NCBI GenBank assembly: GCA_963756605.1
Contig: CAVWOT010000016.1
Location: 43,178-107,177, forward strand
Length of the DNA: 64,000 nt
Reading direction: 5' to 3'
Source of the DNA: Bog-159 sp963756605
GTDB taxonomy: Bacteria > Acidobacteriota > Terriglobia > Bryobacterales > Bryobacteraceae
The notes under the pieces were generated by a model that saw only the letters and a program-made list of their open reading frames with translations, was not told the DNA's origin and did not search any database. Each line of letters opens with the position of its first letter. Within the stretch, counting starts at the first letter, position 1. A program made the position numbers and the translations under genes. Positions 9,727-18,207 of this stretch are shown here, piece by piece.

Positions 9727-10383
9727 ATGCAGTTACACCGTCACGCCGAGGCGGTTGCCTATCTGCATTACCGCGGATTGCGCTCGCCGGAACTGATCGA
9801 GCACATGCGGATCGGTTACGCGCCGGGCGGTTGCCTGCGCGGCTGGCTGACGCGGTTGGGCTACCCACTCCCGGCTCTACGTCAAGCCGGTTTGGTTTCG
9901 GCCGCGGGATACGACACCTTCATGCATCGGATCGTCTTCCCGCTGGAAGGCAATCTCTATGGCCGCAGTCTCTCGACTTCGGCGCCGCCTCATCGGTTTT
10001 TGCCGGGGGCCAAGGGCGGACTGTATTTATGGGAGCAAGTTCGGCAATCTCCGGAAGTGATTCTCGTCGAGGGTCTGTTCGACTATGCCGTGTTGTGGCA
10101 GGCCGGTTTTCGCAACGTCACCTGCGCGCTAGGAAGCTATCGCAACACACACCAGTTCCGTCCACTGTGCGACGGTAGCGCGCGAACCGTCTATGTCACC
10201 TTTGATGCCGACAGCAACGGCGGTGGCCGGCAGGCGGCTCAACGGCTGGCCGGCCGTCTCCGGGAGCAAGGCTTGAACGCTTGCCGGATCTCCTTACCCG
10301 AGGGGCACGATCCGAACAGCTTCTTCGTCCAAGGCGGCGATACCCAGCAGTTCCAATGCCTGTTGGAGGAGGCGCGCGCATGA
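9727..10383 (+). CDS. Toprim-domain protein, C-terminal part of a split primase-like protein
   Basis: A 218-residue protein from ATG 9727. It has the DnaG-like connector (RIGYAPGG, HRIVFPLEGNLYGRSL, HRFLPGAKGGLYLWE) and a Toprim fold: the conserved Glu in ILVEGLFDYAVLWQAG and the acidic DADSNGGGRQAAQRLAGRL motif. It lies in the same frame as the CHC2 protein, separated only by the stop at 9721-9723. It overlaps the following recombinase by ATGA at 10380-10383. Toprim domains of primases coordinate Mg for primer synthesis; in mobile elements such proteins are thought to prime replication of the excised circle or act as accessory DNA-binding factors, which is inference here. Confidence 0.8.
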   Translation: MQLHRHAEAVAYLHYRGLRSPELIEHMRIGYAPGGCLRGWLTRLGYPLPALRQAGLVSAAGYDTFMHRIVFPLEGNLYGRSLSTSAPPHRFLPGAKGGLYLWEQVRQSPEVILVEGLFDYAVLWQAGFRNVTCALGSYRNTHQFRPLCDGSARTVYVTFDADSNGGGRQAAQRLAGRLREQGLNACRISLPEGHDPNSFFVQGGDTQQFQCLLEEARA

Positions 10384-11426
10384 CCTTCCAGGTGATCCGC
10401 GTGCAGGATGCCGGCAACGCACAAAGCCCATTTCGCATCATCGAGCCACCCATGGGCCGCGAAGTGGAATGGGTCAATCGTTTCCTGGATCGCGAATGGG
10501 TGCGCCGCCTGGCGGAAAATACCCTGCGCAGCTACGCTATGGACCTGCTGCACTTCCTGCGCTGGTGGGTCAACCTGAACCATACTGACACTATCAATGA
10601 TCGTGCGCGCAGCGCTACGGTTCTGCTGGACTACCTACGATTCCAAACTGGCCATCATCCCCAGCCCGCGGCCGCCACCATCAACCGCCGCTTGGGTGTC
10701 GTGGAACGTGCCTTGCGCAATGAGTTCCCCGATGCGGTCAGCCCCTTTGCACCCGGCTTTCACCATTTCTATTGGCGGCGCGCGCCGCTGGGTATTGGCC
10801 GTGCTGATCCGACGTTGAGCCGGCTGCGCGTAAAGGAACCCAAACGCCTCGTGATGCCCCTCTCGGTCGATGAGGTGGGCCGCTTCTGGTCCAGCTTCCG
10901 CACCTCGCGGGACTTGGCCATCGTAGGTCTGATGCTGTTGCAAGGGCTCCGCTTGCAAGAAGTCATCACCTTGAACTGCGAGGATGTTTTACCTTCGGAG
11001 TCGCAGATCCGGGTGCGCGGCAAAGGTAATAAGATTGGCATCCTGCCGTTGGCTTCCGACACTATCCTGTTACTGGACCACTATCTGCGCTTGGAACGGC
11101 CCAAGGACTGCGGTCCGGCGCTGTTCGTCTCGCTGAAAGGACTGGCCCGCGGTGTGCGCAGGACACCCGCCGGAATGCGTTCCCTGTTCCGCCAGCACCG
11201 CGGCATCAGCCCAACCGCGCCCGCTCATCCGCACCGGTTTCGACACACATTTGCTTCGGATATGGTGCGCGCCGGCATCAGCCTGCCTGCACTCATGCAC
11301 CTAATGGGCCACGCGCACATAGCCACCACCATGATCTACGTGCAGATCTCTTCCCGCGATGTCTTTGAACAATACGCCCGCGCGGTTGCACAACATATCC
11401 GGCCGACTCTGCCGATACCGCTATGA
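10380..11426 (+). CDS. tyrosine recombinase 1 of the cassette
   Basis: A 348-residue phage-integrase-family recombinase starting at ATG 10380, overlapping the Toprim gene by four bases. The N-terminal SAM-like core-binding domain (about 35-150) has NTLRSYAMDLLHFLRWW. The catalytic domain has the first Arg in LQGLRLQEVITL, a beta-hairpin Lys region (RVRGKGNKIGILPL), the HPHRFRHTFASDM box, GHAHIATT and the nucleophile in MIYVQ. All catalytic residues are visible, so it should be active. It ends by ATGA overlap with the second recombinase. Paired recombinases of this kind recall Tn554-type TnpA/TnpB, which act together in site-specific transposition. Confidence 0.9.
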   Translation: MTFQVIRVQDAGNAQSPFRIIEPPMGREVEWVNRFLDREWVRRLAENTLRSYAMDLLHFLRWWVNLNHTDTINDRARSATVLLDYLRFQTGHHPQPAAATINRRLGVVERALRNEFPDAVSPFAPGFHHFYWRRAPLGIGRADPTLSRLRVKEPKRLVMPLSVDEVGRFWSSFRTSRDLAIVGLMLLQGLRLQEVITLNCEDVLPSESQIRVRGKGNKIGILPLASDTILLLDHYLRLERPKDCGPALFVSLKGLARGVRRTPAGMRSLFRQHRGISPTAPAHPHRFRHTFASDMVRAGISLPALMHLMGHAHIATTMIYVQISSRDVFEQYARAVAQHIRPTLPIPL

Positions 11427-12562
11427 ACCGACTCCCCCCCGTCCAGCATCCCTTGGCGGCCTTGTTTCAGCGCACCGCCCAATCGCTCACCACTTCCCTC
11501 AAGGAGGACACCATCCGTTTCTACCACGGCACCATCCGCAATTTCCTGAGTTTCCTCGGCGCCCAATACCCGGAGGTGCAATCCCTCGAACAATGGCGAC
11601 GCGATCCACACATCCTGGCATGGCTCAACAGTTTGCGCTGCCACCAGCCTCCTCTGGCTACCATCACTTATTCCATCCGCCTCTACCATCTGCGCCGCAT
11701 GTTGGAAGAACTCGCCTGGACCGAAGAACTCCCCATGCTGACTCGCTTAGTCTTGCCCCGGGACACACCCCGCGGTGAACATTATCTGCCGCGCCCACTT
11801 ACCGCCGACCAGGACCGATTAATCCAGCAGGAACTTTTGCGGCGCAATGATCGTAACAGTAACGTCTTCCTGCTGCTCCGCCACACCGGCATGCGCATCG
11901 GCGAGTGCGCCGACTTATCCTTCGATTGTCTCCGCCTGGTCGGCCCAGAGAACTGGGCCATCCATGTGCCCCTCGGCAAGTTGAAAACCGAACGTCTGGT
12001 CTCAGTGGATGCTTTCGTATGTCGGCTGGTGGAACGTCTCCGCCTCTTGCGCTCTCAAGATCCTCCGTCGCCCGACGGCCATCTCCTGGCCCGCCCGAGT
12101 AGCCGCTACGCGCTCATCCGCAGCCTACGCCGTTTCTGGCGAGACATCGTCGCCACGGTCGGAATCACTACGCGAATTGTTCCGCACCAGTTGCGACATT
12201 CCTTTGGCACTGAAATGACCCGTGCTGGAGTCAGTTTGCCAGCCGTGATGAAACTGCTCGGACACCTGAAGCCTGAGATGACCCTCCGGTATCTGGAGAT
12301 CTCCCTCGCGGACCTACAGCGCGAGTTCAATCTGGCTCGCTCCCAGCCCCGCCATCTGCTGCCCGCATCACGGCTCCCTTCCTCCATCAGTTCGCCCCAA
12401 GCCAACCTCACCAGTCTGCTCGATTCCCTCCATGTCGCTCAGCACGTTCTGGAAATGTTCCGCCGCCCCCTTCCCCAAGGGCATGATCGTCGTCTCCTCG
12501 ACCACCTCGCTAATCGGCTCACTAAGATCACTTCAGAAATCCGAAAGCTCGGCCAAGGGTAA
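11423..12562 (+). CDS. tyrosine recombinase 2 of the cassette
   Basis: A 379-residue tyrosine recombinase, last gene of the coupled cassette, from ATG 11423. Catalytic residues: Arg in RHTGMRIGECADL, Lys in PLGKLKTERLV, HQLRHSFGTEM, GHLKPEMT and Tyr in LRYLEIS. The N-terminal domain (STSLKEDTIRFYHGT region) differs clearly from that of the first recombinase, so this is not a recent duplication; the two may bind different arms of the att sites. The C-terminal 70 residues after LQREFNLAR are a helical extension. The run of stop/start overlaps suggests fixed stoichiometry with the upstream proteins. Confidence 0.9.
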   Translation: MNRLPPVQHPLAALFQRTAQSLTTSLKEDTIRFYHGTIRNFLSFLGAQYPEVQSLEQWRRDPHILAWLNSLRCHQPPLATITYSIRLYHLRRMLEELAWTEELPMLTRLVLPRDTPRGEHYLPRPLTADQDRLIQQELLRRNDRNSNVFLLLRHTGMRIGECADLSFDCLRLVGPENWAIHVPLGKLKTERLVSVDAFVCRLVERLRLLRSQDPPSPDGHLLARPSSRYALIRSLRRFWRDIVATVGITTRIVPHQLRHSFGTEMTRAGVSLPAVMKLLGHLKPEMTLRYLEISLADLQREFNLARSQPRHLLPASRLPSSISSPQANLTSLLDSLHVAQHVLEMFRRPLPQGHDRRLLDHLANRLTKITSEIRKLGQG

Positions 12563-12695
12563 GAAGTCGGCAGAAATTGGCCGGATAATGCCTGTTAAGG
12601 CTGTCACAACGCCTGCGACGCCGCCCGCCATTGACGGCTTGCCGACAAAGAAAGTCGTGATCGCGATTGAACGAGCGAGCCTACGCTGGATTGCC

Positions 12696-13235
12696 TTAGC
12701 GTGGCACGTAGAGGGACACCGCCTCCACGTCCCTGCCAGTGTCCCGCGTGGAAGCCGAGGTTCCAAACGCATACCAGGTTGCGAGTGAACGCCATTCGAT
12801 CTGCCCAATGTTCGGAGGCCAAGGGTCGTAGATTTTGACCATTAGGGTTTTGGTATTGATACCGCCGATGACCACGATGTGATTCTTCCCATTCACCCAG
12901 AGGGGGCCATAGCTTCGCAGCCAATCCTCCACTCCATCGGGCGTGGGGCTCTGGGGCGGAATGCTCCGCAACCCGAGCCGCTTGGCCATGGGCACGATTT
13001 GCGGATTCTGAACGCCGGCGTTACCGTCGCGTATCATCGCACACTGGGCGTCCAGATCCGGCGGCACGAGCCGCGCGAGTGACTGCCGGACCTGGTCTCG
13101 TTTCCACTGGATCAGCATTTGCGTGCTGGCGTACCAGCAGGACATCGTCATTTTTTGGGGAATCAGGGTCATGCCTGGAACTTCGTAGTAGCCCATGCCG
13201 TTCTCCGATTGCAGGCGCCAGCCAGGTTTTAGCAT
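12696..13235 (-). CDS. papain-like cysteine peptidase
   Basis: A 179-residue papain-fold peptidase (peptidase C70/C39-like). The catalytic Cys is at about 33 in MTMSCWYASTQMLIQW, preceded by a Gln that could form the oxyanion hole (LIPQKMTM). The catalytic His is at about 119 (GKNHIVVIGGI) and the third residue at about 137 (YDPWPP). Papain-like peptidases of this class are usually secreted or delivered effectors, or protein-processing enzymes; no export signal is seen. The start is uncertain: ATG 13235 has no Shine-Dalgarno, while ATG 13196 (MGYYEVPGM) has GGAG close upstream and would lose no conserved residue. It is a single gene next to the mobile cassette and may be cargo or chance neighbour. 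Confidence 0.75.
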   Translation of the reverse strand: MLKPGWRLQSENGMGYYEVPGMTLIPQKMTMSCWYASTQMLIQWKRDQVRQSLARLVPPDLDAQCAMIRDGNAGVQNPQIVPMAKRLGLRSIPPQSPTPDGVEDWLRSYGPLWVNGKNHIVVIGGINTKTLMVKIYDPWPPNIGQIEWRSLATWYAFGTSASTRDTGRDVEAVSLYVPR

Positions 13236-13474
13236 AGCTAGAATCGAGGTTTCGACTACCTCGAATGGCAGATGGCGCCAATTCGGTCGCGCCTACCACC
13301 TTCGCAATGGAAGAATTATACACCGTCCGGATCATCAACTTGACCTCATGCGGACTTATTCGCTGGCGGTGTGGATCGGAGATGGCAGCGTGATTAAATG
13401 CGCGTTGCTAACAACGCAGGCTTCGCCGGCGGCTTGATCGCCGCCTTCTCCGTCGAATCGTCTGTACGCGCTCG

Positions 13475-13663
13475 TTAGTACTCGTCGTCGATGCTCTCGC
13501 GCACGCGACGAGTGATTTCGGCAGGATCCTCGTCCACTGCAAACATTGCCAGCCTTTCGAAGCCGTGTGGACCGGTGATGATCACGCGGACGTCACCGCG
13601 GAATGGATCGGTTGCGATCCACCCCTCGTATAGGTCTGCCCGATGCCGACCGCCGGCGACCAC
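13475..13663 (-). CDS. small hypothetical protein, possibly a gene fragment
   Basis: A 62-residue acidic frame with protein-like composition (LYEGWIATDPFRGDVRVIITGP, then AMFAVDEDPAEITRRVRESID). The frame extends upstream of the GTG used here without a better start, so this may be the C-terminal end of a longer, broken gene. I do not recognise the family. The regions around it (13236-13474 and 13664-13981) contain nothing else I can support. Confidence 0.35.
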   Translation of the reverse strand: MVAGGRHRADLYEGWIATDPFRGDVRVIITGPHGFERLAMFAVDEDPAEITRRVRESIDDEY

Positions 13664-13981
13664 GGGCCGATTCGATGTGCTCTCGTCGCAGGGCCGGAAT
13701 ACCCTTGCAGTTAAAAATGGTGAGGGGCATCAGCGGCGCCCTCCGACGCGCTCTTACGATATTAAACCAATCAGGCAGCGACCGCCGCTTGTGCTGGGTG
13801 CTTTGCTGAGCGCTGTTGTGTAGTCCTTGAGTGTGCCTCGTGCTGGATAGGCTGCGCATTTCATTTGAGCCGATGCTGTCCTCATCACCGACAAATTGTC
13901 CGAGGGCGCCGGCTGGCGGTACTAGAGGTCAAACTCGATGGGTATCGCGCCGACCGGACATTTCGAACGGAATCATCACCT

Positions 13982-14560
13982 CTACTTTATGCGCGGCGGC
14001 GCGGGTACGGGGACCGGAGCGCGGAGCAGCGGAGCCTTCGTGATCGCGCCGGTGAACTCCGGATAGAGGCGCCCGAGCTCCTGCGCGGCGTTCTGGAAAT
14101 CGTCGCGGATGGCGACGGTCATGGTCTGGCCGGGGACGTTACGTGCGGGCGGCGGGGTGACGGTGATCTCGCCGACATAGAAGGCAAGCGGGCCGTCGCC
14201 GGGACGAAGACGGACATAGGTGATTTTATCCCAGGCGGTATTGGCGCTGCCCACGGCGGCTTCGAATTCGTCAATTACGGCGAGGGCTGCGGGCTTATTG
14301 AGGATGGCGTAAAAGCGGTGGTTGCCGCCCACAGTGACTTCCTGCAAGAGATACTCCGGAGCGGCGCGGTTGGACTGGTGGACGAAGCGGATGGTGGGGT
14401 GCGCAGTGGAATCCACAGGCATCGAGAGAGAGCCGAAGACGAGAACGTAAGGCTCGCGCTTGCGGACGAAGCGGCGAAGAAGACCGCGGGAGACGCGATT
14501 AGGATGGGCGCAGGAGGCGAGAGCGAGGACACTGAGAGCCAATACGGTGCGATGCGTCAT
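13982..14560 (-). CDS. predicted lipoprotein
   Basis: A 192-residue exported lipoprotein. The N-terminus MTHRTVLALSVLALASC is a signal peptide ending in a lipobox (LASC, Cys at 17), so the mature protein should be membrane-anchored. The rest has beta-strand-rich segments (FVRKREPYVLVFGSLS, TIRFVHQSNRAAPEYLLQEVTVGGNHRFYAIL) and a Pro-rich tail. I do not recognise the domain. It is a single gene; upstream lies the ISAzo13 remnant on the other strand. Confidence 0.75.
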   Translation of the reverse strand: MTHRTVLALSVLALASCAHPNRVSRGLLRRFVRKREPYVLVFGSLSMPVDSTAHPTIRFVHQSNRAAPEYLLQEVTVGGNHRFYAILNKPAALAVIDEFEAAVGSANTAWDKITYVRLRPGDGPLAFYVGEITVTPPPARNVPGQTMTVAIRDDFQNAAQELGRLYPEFTGAITKAPLLRAPVPVPAPPRIK

Positions 14561-14628
14561 ACGTTACTAATAACTTAGTACTAGTCTAGTATAATCAGAA
14601 AGCAATTGCGCTGACAGCGCGGGTAGCA

Positions 14629-14985
14629 ATGGAAACCGAACGCGCGCCTGGAAACTTGCATCTACCGGCGCTCAGCGATGAAACGGGGATGCCGATCACG
14701 GTCTGCCATTATCCGCTCGGCACCAGCAAGTGGAACAAGATCGAACACAGGCTGTTTTCCTTCAGCAGCCTGAATTAGAAGGGCAAGCCTCTGATCAACT
14801 TTGAAACCGTGGTGAACCTCATCGGTGGTACCCGAACGCATGGCGGACTGAAGGTCAAGGCAGTTCTGGATACAAATCAGTATGAGACCGGCGTCGAGGT
14901 ATCTAAAGAAGATATCGATCAACTCAATCTCAAGAGACACAACGTGAATCCCGATTGGAATTACACGCTCTTGCCAAGGATCTGA
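14629..14985 (+). pseudogene. 3' remnant of an ISAzo13-family transposase
   Basis: Only the last 118 codons remain. They carry the C-terminal signature of ISAzo13-type DDE transposases: DETGMPITVCHYPLGTSKWN, KIEHRLFSF, GKPLINFETVVNLIGGT, GLKVKAVLDTNQYETGVEVS and a final NPDWNYTLLP. A TAG at 14776-14778 replaces the Trp expected before KGKPL. The catalytic core upstream is gone; the sequence before 14629 is unrelated. The element is therefore dead. ISAzo13 elements move by a DDE cut-and-paste mechanism. Confidence 0.8.
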
Positions 14986-15488
14986 CTCTGATGTCAACCC
15001 AACGTGATCCAAATTGTACAGGTTATTTTTAAGCAGGACCTAAGTCTGCTCAACGTGGCGGTGGCACAGAGATAATTCTCCAGAAATCTCCGCTCGCGGA
15101 ATTCACCACTTCGACGAGACTTTCAGCCACTCCCAGTGTTTACATTAGTACAAGGTAGCTTCGTCTACTCTAAGCATCTTTCATGAACATTAGTTAATCC
15201 TAGCAGCGCTGAGGAAATATTTCATTGAAACATAGTCGCTTCGGCCTCCTCCACCCTGCTCCAGAGGCTTTTCCCCCCAGCCTGCTGGAGGCGAAACTGT
15301 TGAGGCTCAGACACCGCGGACTGCCTTGATTCGCGCTATTTGGTGGCTCGAAGAAATCGTGCTGATTCGGCTGAATCGGAGCCCGGAGCTAACCGCCCTC
15401 ATTTTCCGACTCGGGCTGGTCGCCTGAGCCCGACGTCATCTTGACGGCCAGGGCATCGTACGCCAAGAAAATCCTCAAAAGGATGAAA
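14986..15488. other. intergenic, nothing recognised
   Basis: About 500 bases between the ISAzo13 remnant and the next small gene. The first part may hold the right end of the insertion sequence. I found no open frame with protein-like composition, no hairpin with a T tract and no tRNA. Confidence 0.35.
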
Positions 15489-15731
15489 ATGGATCCCAAA
15501 CGGTTCAAAGAATTGCACGCGAGGTGTCTGGAATCGCTTAAGCACTATGTGCACGAGGCCGAGAGGATGTGCGAGTTGTTCGGCCAGTGCCTCCCCGAAC
15601 AATTATCCCTGCAGACTCGCTCAGAAATCATAGAGCAACGCGTCCGCGAAAACAATGCTCACGCCAGTTACATCAAGATCCGCCGGCAACTCTTCGAAGC
15701 GGTTCGCATCGGCTTGGACTCGTTAAACTAA
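15489..15731 (+). CDS. small hypothetical helical protein
   Basis: 80 residues from ATG 15489, chosen because AAAGG lies six bases upstream; earlier in-frame TTG 15441 and ATG 15483 are possible. The sequence is charged and predicted all-helical (KRFKELHARCLESLKHYVHE, then RSEIIEQRVRENNAHASYIK). No family recognised. It is isolated between the ISAzo13 remnant and the convergent PQQ-propeller gene. Confidence 0.5.
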   Translation: MDPKRFKELHARCLESLKHYVHEAERMCELFGQCLPEQLSLQTRSEIIEQRVRENNAHASYIKIRRQLFEAVRIGLDSLN

Positions 15732-15875
15732 ACCACTATCTTGCGCATAGTCAGATTAATCCCAGCCGCCGTACTGGTCGTGAAGTTTCTGCACATGAAT
15801 ACGTAGCGATATGGCCGCTTAATGCCCCGGCACCGCCCGCGCAATCCGAGGTTGCACATCCGCGCGTCGCGACAC

Positions 15876-17225
15876 TCATCCGACGGCGATCAGACTCTCC
15901 GTCGTTCGGAAGTAAAGGACACCTTCTGATATCGCCGGGGTCGCGTAGCACGGTGCGCCCATGCGGTTTCGGGAGATGATCTGGAACTCCGGCCCGGCTT
16001 TCAAGACGTACACGTCGCCGTCCTCCGAAGTGCAGAATACCTTGCCGTCCGCGGCCACGAGGGAAGCGTAGACGGACGCATCAGAGCTCAGCCGCTCTTC
16101 ATATATCTTTCTTCCCGTCTTCGACGCGAAGCAGCGGACGACGCCGTTGGTGTTGCCAAGGTAGATGTAGTCGCCATAGACGACGGGAGTAGAGATGTAT
16201 GATCCGCCTTGCCACGAATCCCAGATGATGGCGCTGTTTGACGTGGCTTCGTCGGGCGGTGTGATGTCGCCCCGAGCGTCCGGCCGAACAACGAAGATAG
16301 GCGATTTGCCGCCGTGCGCACTGGTAATGTAGATCCATCCGTTGGCCACGAATGGGCTGGGGATGGGGTTGTCTCCGCCGCCGTGCAAGCGCCAGATTTC
16401 CTGGCCGGTCTCCAAGTCGTAGGACGTGATCCATGGCCAGCCGTTGGCAATCACCTGAGTGCGGGATTCGCCTGTGCAGATTAGGGGAGTACCCCAGCTT
16501 CGCTCGCACACGCCTTTGCGAGAAACACGCCAAAGATCCTTGCCATCCGACAGACGCAACGCGGTAATGAAAGGATTTGCCGGGTCGTCACAGATCAACA
16601 CCAAGCGGTCCTTGTAGATCGAGGGGGAACTGCCGTACCCCCAGCCGATGCCGTATTTGCTGATGTTGATGACTCCGAGGTCGCGGCTCCACAACAGCTG
16701 GCCATCAAGATCATAGCAATACAAACCCTCGGAACCGAAGAACGCGACCAGATGTTCGCCTTCAGTGGTCATGGTGGTGTTGGCGTGGGTGGCTTTCTCG
16801 TGGCGGGTCGCGCGAGGCGGTGCTTTGCGCGCCACTTTCTGCCATAGCTGGCTCCCAGACTGCCGGGCGTAGCATAGGACCACCCAGCTCTGCTCCTCGT
16901 TATCTTCGGCGGCGGTCGGCTCCCCGCCGGTAGGCCCAACTCTCAGTGGGGCCTTGCCGGATTTACGAACCGCGGAGGGCAGGTAAATGCGGTCGCGCCA
17001 GATGATCGGGCTGGAATGGCCGAGGCCGGGAACTGGCACGCGCCACCGAACACCGCTTACCGATCCGGCGGCAGCATCGGCATTCCACGAGGCACGGACA
17101 GGGTAACCGTCGGCGACGCCGCACGCACCGGCTCCACGGAAGGAAGGCCAGTCACGTTCCGCGCCCAAGGCCGCCATCGGAAGGGTGCCTGCGACTTGAA
17201 CAAATCGGCGGCGGGTTAGTGGCAT
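15876..17225 (-). CDS. Tat-exported PQQ-like beta-propeller protein
   Basis: A 449-residue protein beginning MPLTRRRFVQVAGTLPMAAL, a twin-arginine signal (TRRRFVQ), so it is exported folded. The mature part starts with DWPSFRGAGACGVADGYP, usual for outer-membrane-assembly-like PQQ propellers of Planctomycetes and Acidobacteriota. It then carries repeated blades with WxxPxP, GQLLWSRDL, DGKDLWRVS, TGQEIWRLHG and TGRKIYEE motifs. No PQQ dehydrogenase catalytic residues are apparent, so it is probably a structural or binding propeller, not an alcohol dehydrogenase. It stands alone; downstream is convergent to the small plus-strand gene. Confidence 0.85.
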   Translation of the reverse strand: MPLTRRRFVQVAGTLPMAALGAERDWPSFRGAGACGVADGYPVRASWNADAAAGSVSGVRWRVPVPGLGHSSPIIWRDRIYLPSAVRKSGKAPLRVGPTGGEPTAAEDNEEQSWVVLCYARQSGSQLWQKVARKAPPRATRHEKATHANTTMTTEGEHLVAFFGSEGLYCYDLDGQLLWSRDLGVINISKYGIGWGYGSSPSIYKDRLVLICDDPANPFITALRLSDGKDLWRVSRKGVCERSWGTPLICTGESRTQVIANGWPWITSYDLETGQEIWRLHGGGDNPIPSPFVANGWIYITSAHGGKSPIFVVRPDARGDITPPDEATSNSAIIWDSWQGGSYISTPVVYGDYIYLGNTNGVVRCFASKTGRKIYEERLSSDASVYASLVAADGKVFCTSEDGDVYVLKAGPEFQIISRNRMGAPCYATPAISEGVLYFRTTESLIAVG

Positions 17226-17327
17226 GCAAAAGCTCCGTGACCGTGCGGTCGAATTATTTTACTGGAACGCCAGCGATAATGCGACACAACGACGTGCCGA
17301 TCACCGTTCCGATCCCTCCGCGGTTTG

Positions 17328-17419
17328 TGATCGGCATCGCGTCGGAATCGTGATCGGCATCAGCTCGTAACCCTGATCGACATCGTTTCGGAATGCTGAT
17401 CGGCATCGTCCGGAATCCA
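17328..17419. repeat. four-copy 23-bp tandem repeat
   Basis: Units start at 17328, 17351, 17374 and 17397, an exact 23-base period. Each opens with TGATCG(G/A)CATC and most continue into a CGGAAT core. An inverted copy of the opening (GTGCCGATCAC) lies at 17294-17304. Multiple short repeats of this kind are typical of IS21-family termini, so this is probably a relic IS end; an operator array is the alternative. Confidence 0.75.
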
Positions 17420-17841
17420 CACTCACCTTCTCCGAGGAGCCGGACGGGACCCGTAACGTAAAAGCGGACGTAGCGGCCTTCGCCATTGGCGAGCAGGGCG
17501 CGGTAGCCGGTTCGAGCGATCGGAATTACGCCATTCGGCTTTCCCCACGCGAATACCTGCAGGCCTCCAGCGGCGGCCTGGTGTACAAGTTGAATGTGCC
17601 CCTGGAAAAACCCGGCGCATACCAGATGCGCGTGGCCGTTCGAGACGCGGGATCGGGGAAAATCGGATCAGCGAGCCAGTTCATCGAAGTGCCAGACGTC
17701 CGGCAGCTCCATATCGCGCTCTCGGGGATCATCATGAACGGTGCAACCGTCTCACTATCCCGCGCCGGCGCCCAAGCTTCACGCTTCCAGAATAGTCGCT
17801 CCCGGATCGTTCCGGGTTCCAGATCGGCCCGGAAGTCCTGA
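17407..17841 (+). pseudogene. C-terminal fragment of a VWFA-related (TIGR03436-like) protein
   Basis: The frame has no start and encodes the region after the von Willebrand A domain of VWFA-related acidobacterial proteins: TLTFSEEPDGTRNVKADVAA, DRNYAIRLSPREYLQASSGG, LVYKLNVPLEKPGAYQMRVA, VRDAGSGKIGSASQFIEVPD, ALSGIIMNG. Homology fades after about 17770, where the frame seems shifted (a later frame contains RDGRWHIVDPQ). The A domain and signal peptide are missing, and the 23-bp repeats lie exactly at the truncation point, so an insertion sequence probably caused it. Confidence 0.65.
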
Positions 17842-17912
17842 GGAGCCGCGCAGCACGAGCCACGTCCTGCAGCGGGATGGCCGGTGGCACATCGTCGACC
17901 CACAGGTGAAGA

Positions 17913-17940
17913 ACCGACTTTCGGTGAAAGTCGGTCTTGT
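17913..17940 (+). terminator. probable Rho-independent terminator after the VWFA fragment
   Basis: A perfect 10-base-pair stem (ACCGACTTTC and GAAAGTCGGT) with a three-base loop at 17913-17935, followed by CTTGTTT. The T tract is short, so termination efficiency is uncertain. Confidence 0.55.
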
Positions 17941-18207
17941 TTCCGGCAAGATATTATTCAACAATAGCGTTTGGCCCTTTAATAATGCCGGTTACGTCAG
18001 CTTAGGTTTCCAACGGATTTTATGGATTTCGTGAGGAATTTCCTGGCATCTATTTTTGCTGGCACGCCCATGCCTCTGATCGCGGGCATCCCAGAGGCGC
18101 GTGAGGGGCTCGTTGAAGCGATCGACGACCGTACGGTAGGTGCCGATCGCCAAAGAACGGAAGCCTCACCGACTATGGCAAGTTCGATCGCATGGCCAGG
18201 ATGAGCG

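Larger units (their letters stand above)
8945..12605 (+). mobile_element. site-specific mobile cassette: zinc ribbon, CHC2, Toprim, two tyrosine recombinases
   Basis: Five consecutive plus-strand frames are joined by start/stop overlaps (GTGA, ATGA, ATGA) or by one in-frame stop. Together they encode a zinc ribbon, a split CHC2-Toprim primase-like protein and two tyrosine recombinases. Neighbours on both sides are unrelated or degenerate. The right boundary is placed after 12605, where a 20-base sequence shared with 1471-1490 occurs; the left boundary is not visible. There are no obvious long terminal inverted repeats, as expected for tyrosine-recombinase elements. The amber codon between CHC2 and Toprim may mean the element is dying. 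Confidence 0.65.

Noticed and set aside
13475..13663. Toxin or antitoxin gene
   Set aside because: Small size alone is not evidence; there is no partner gene and no motif of a known family.
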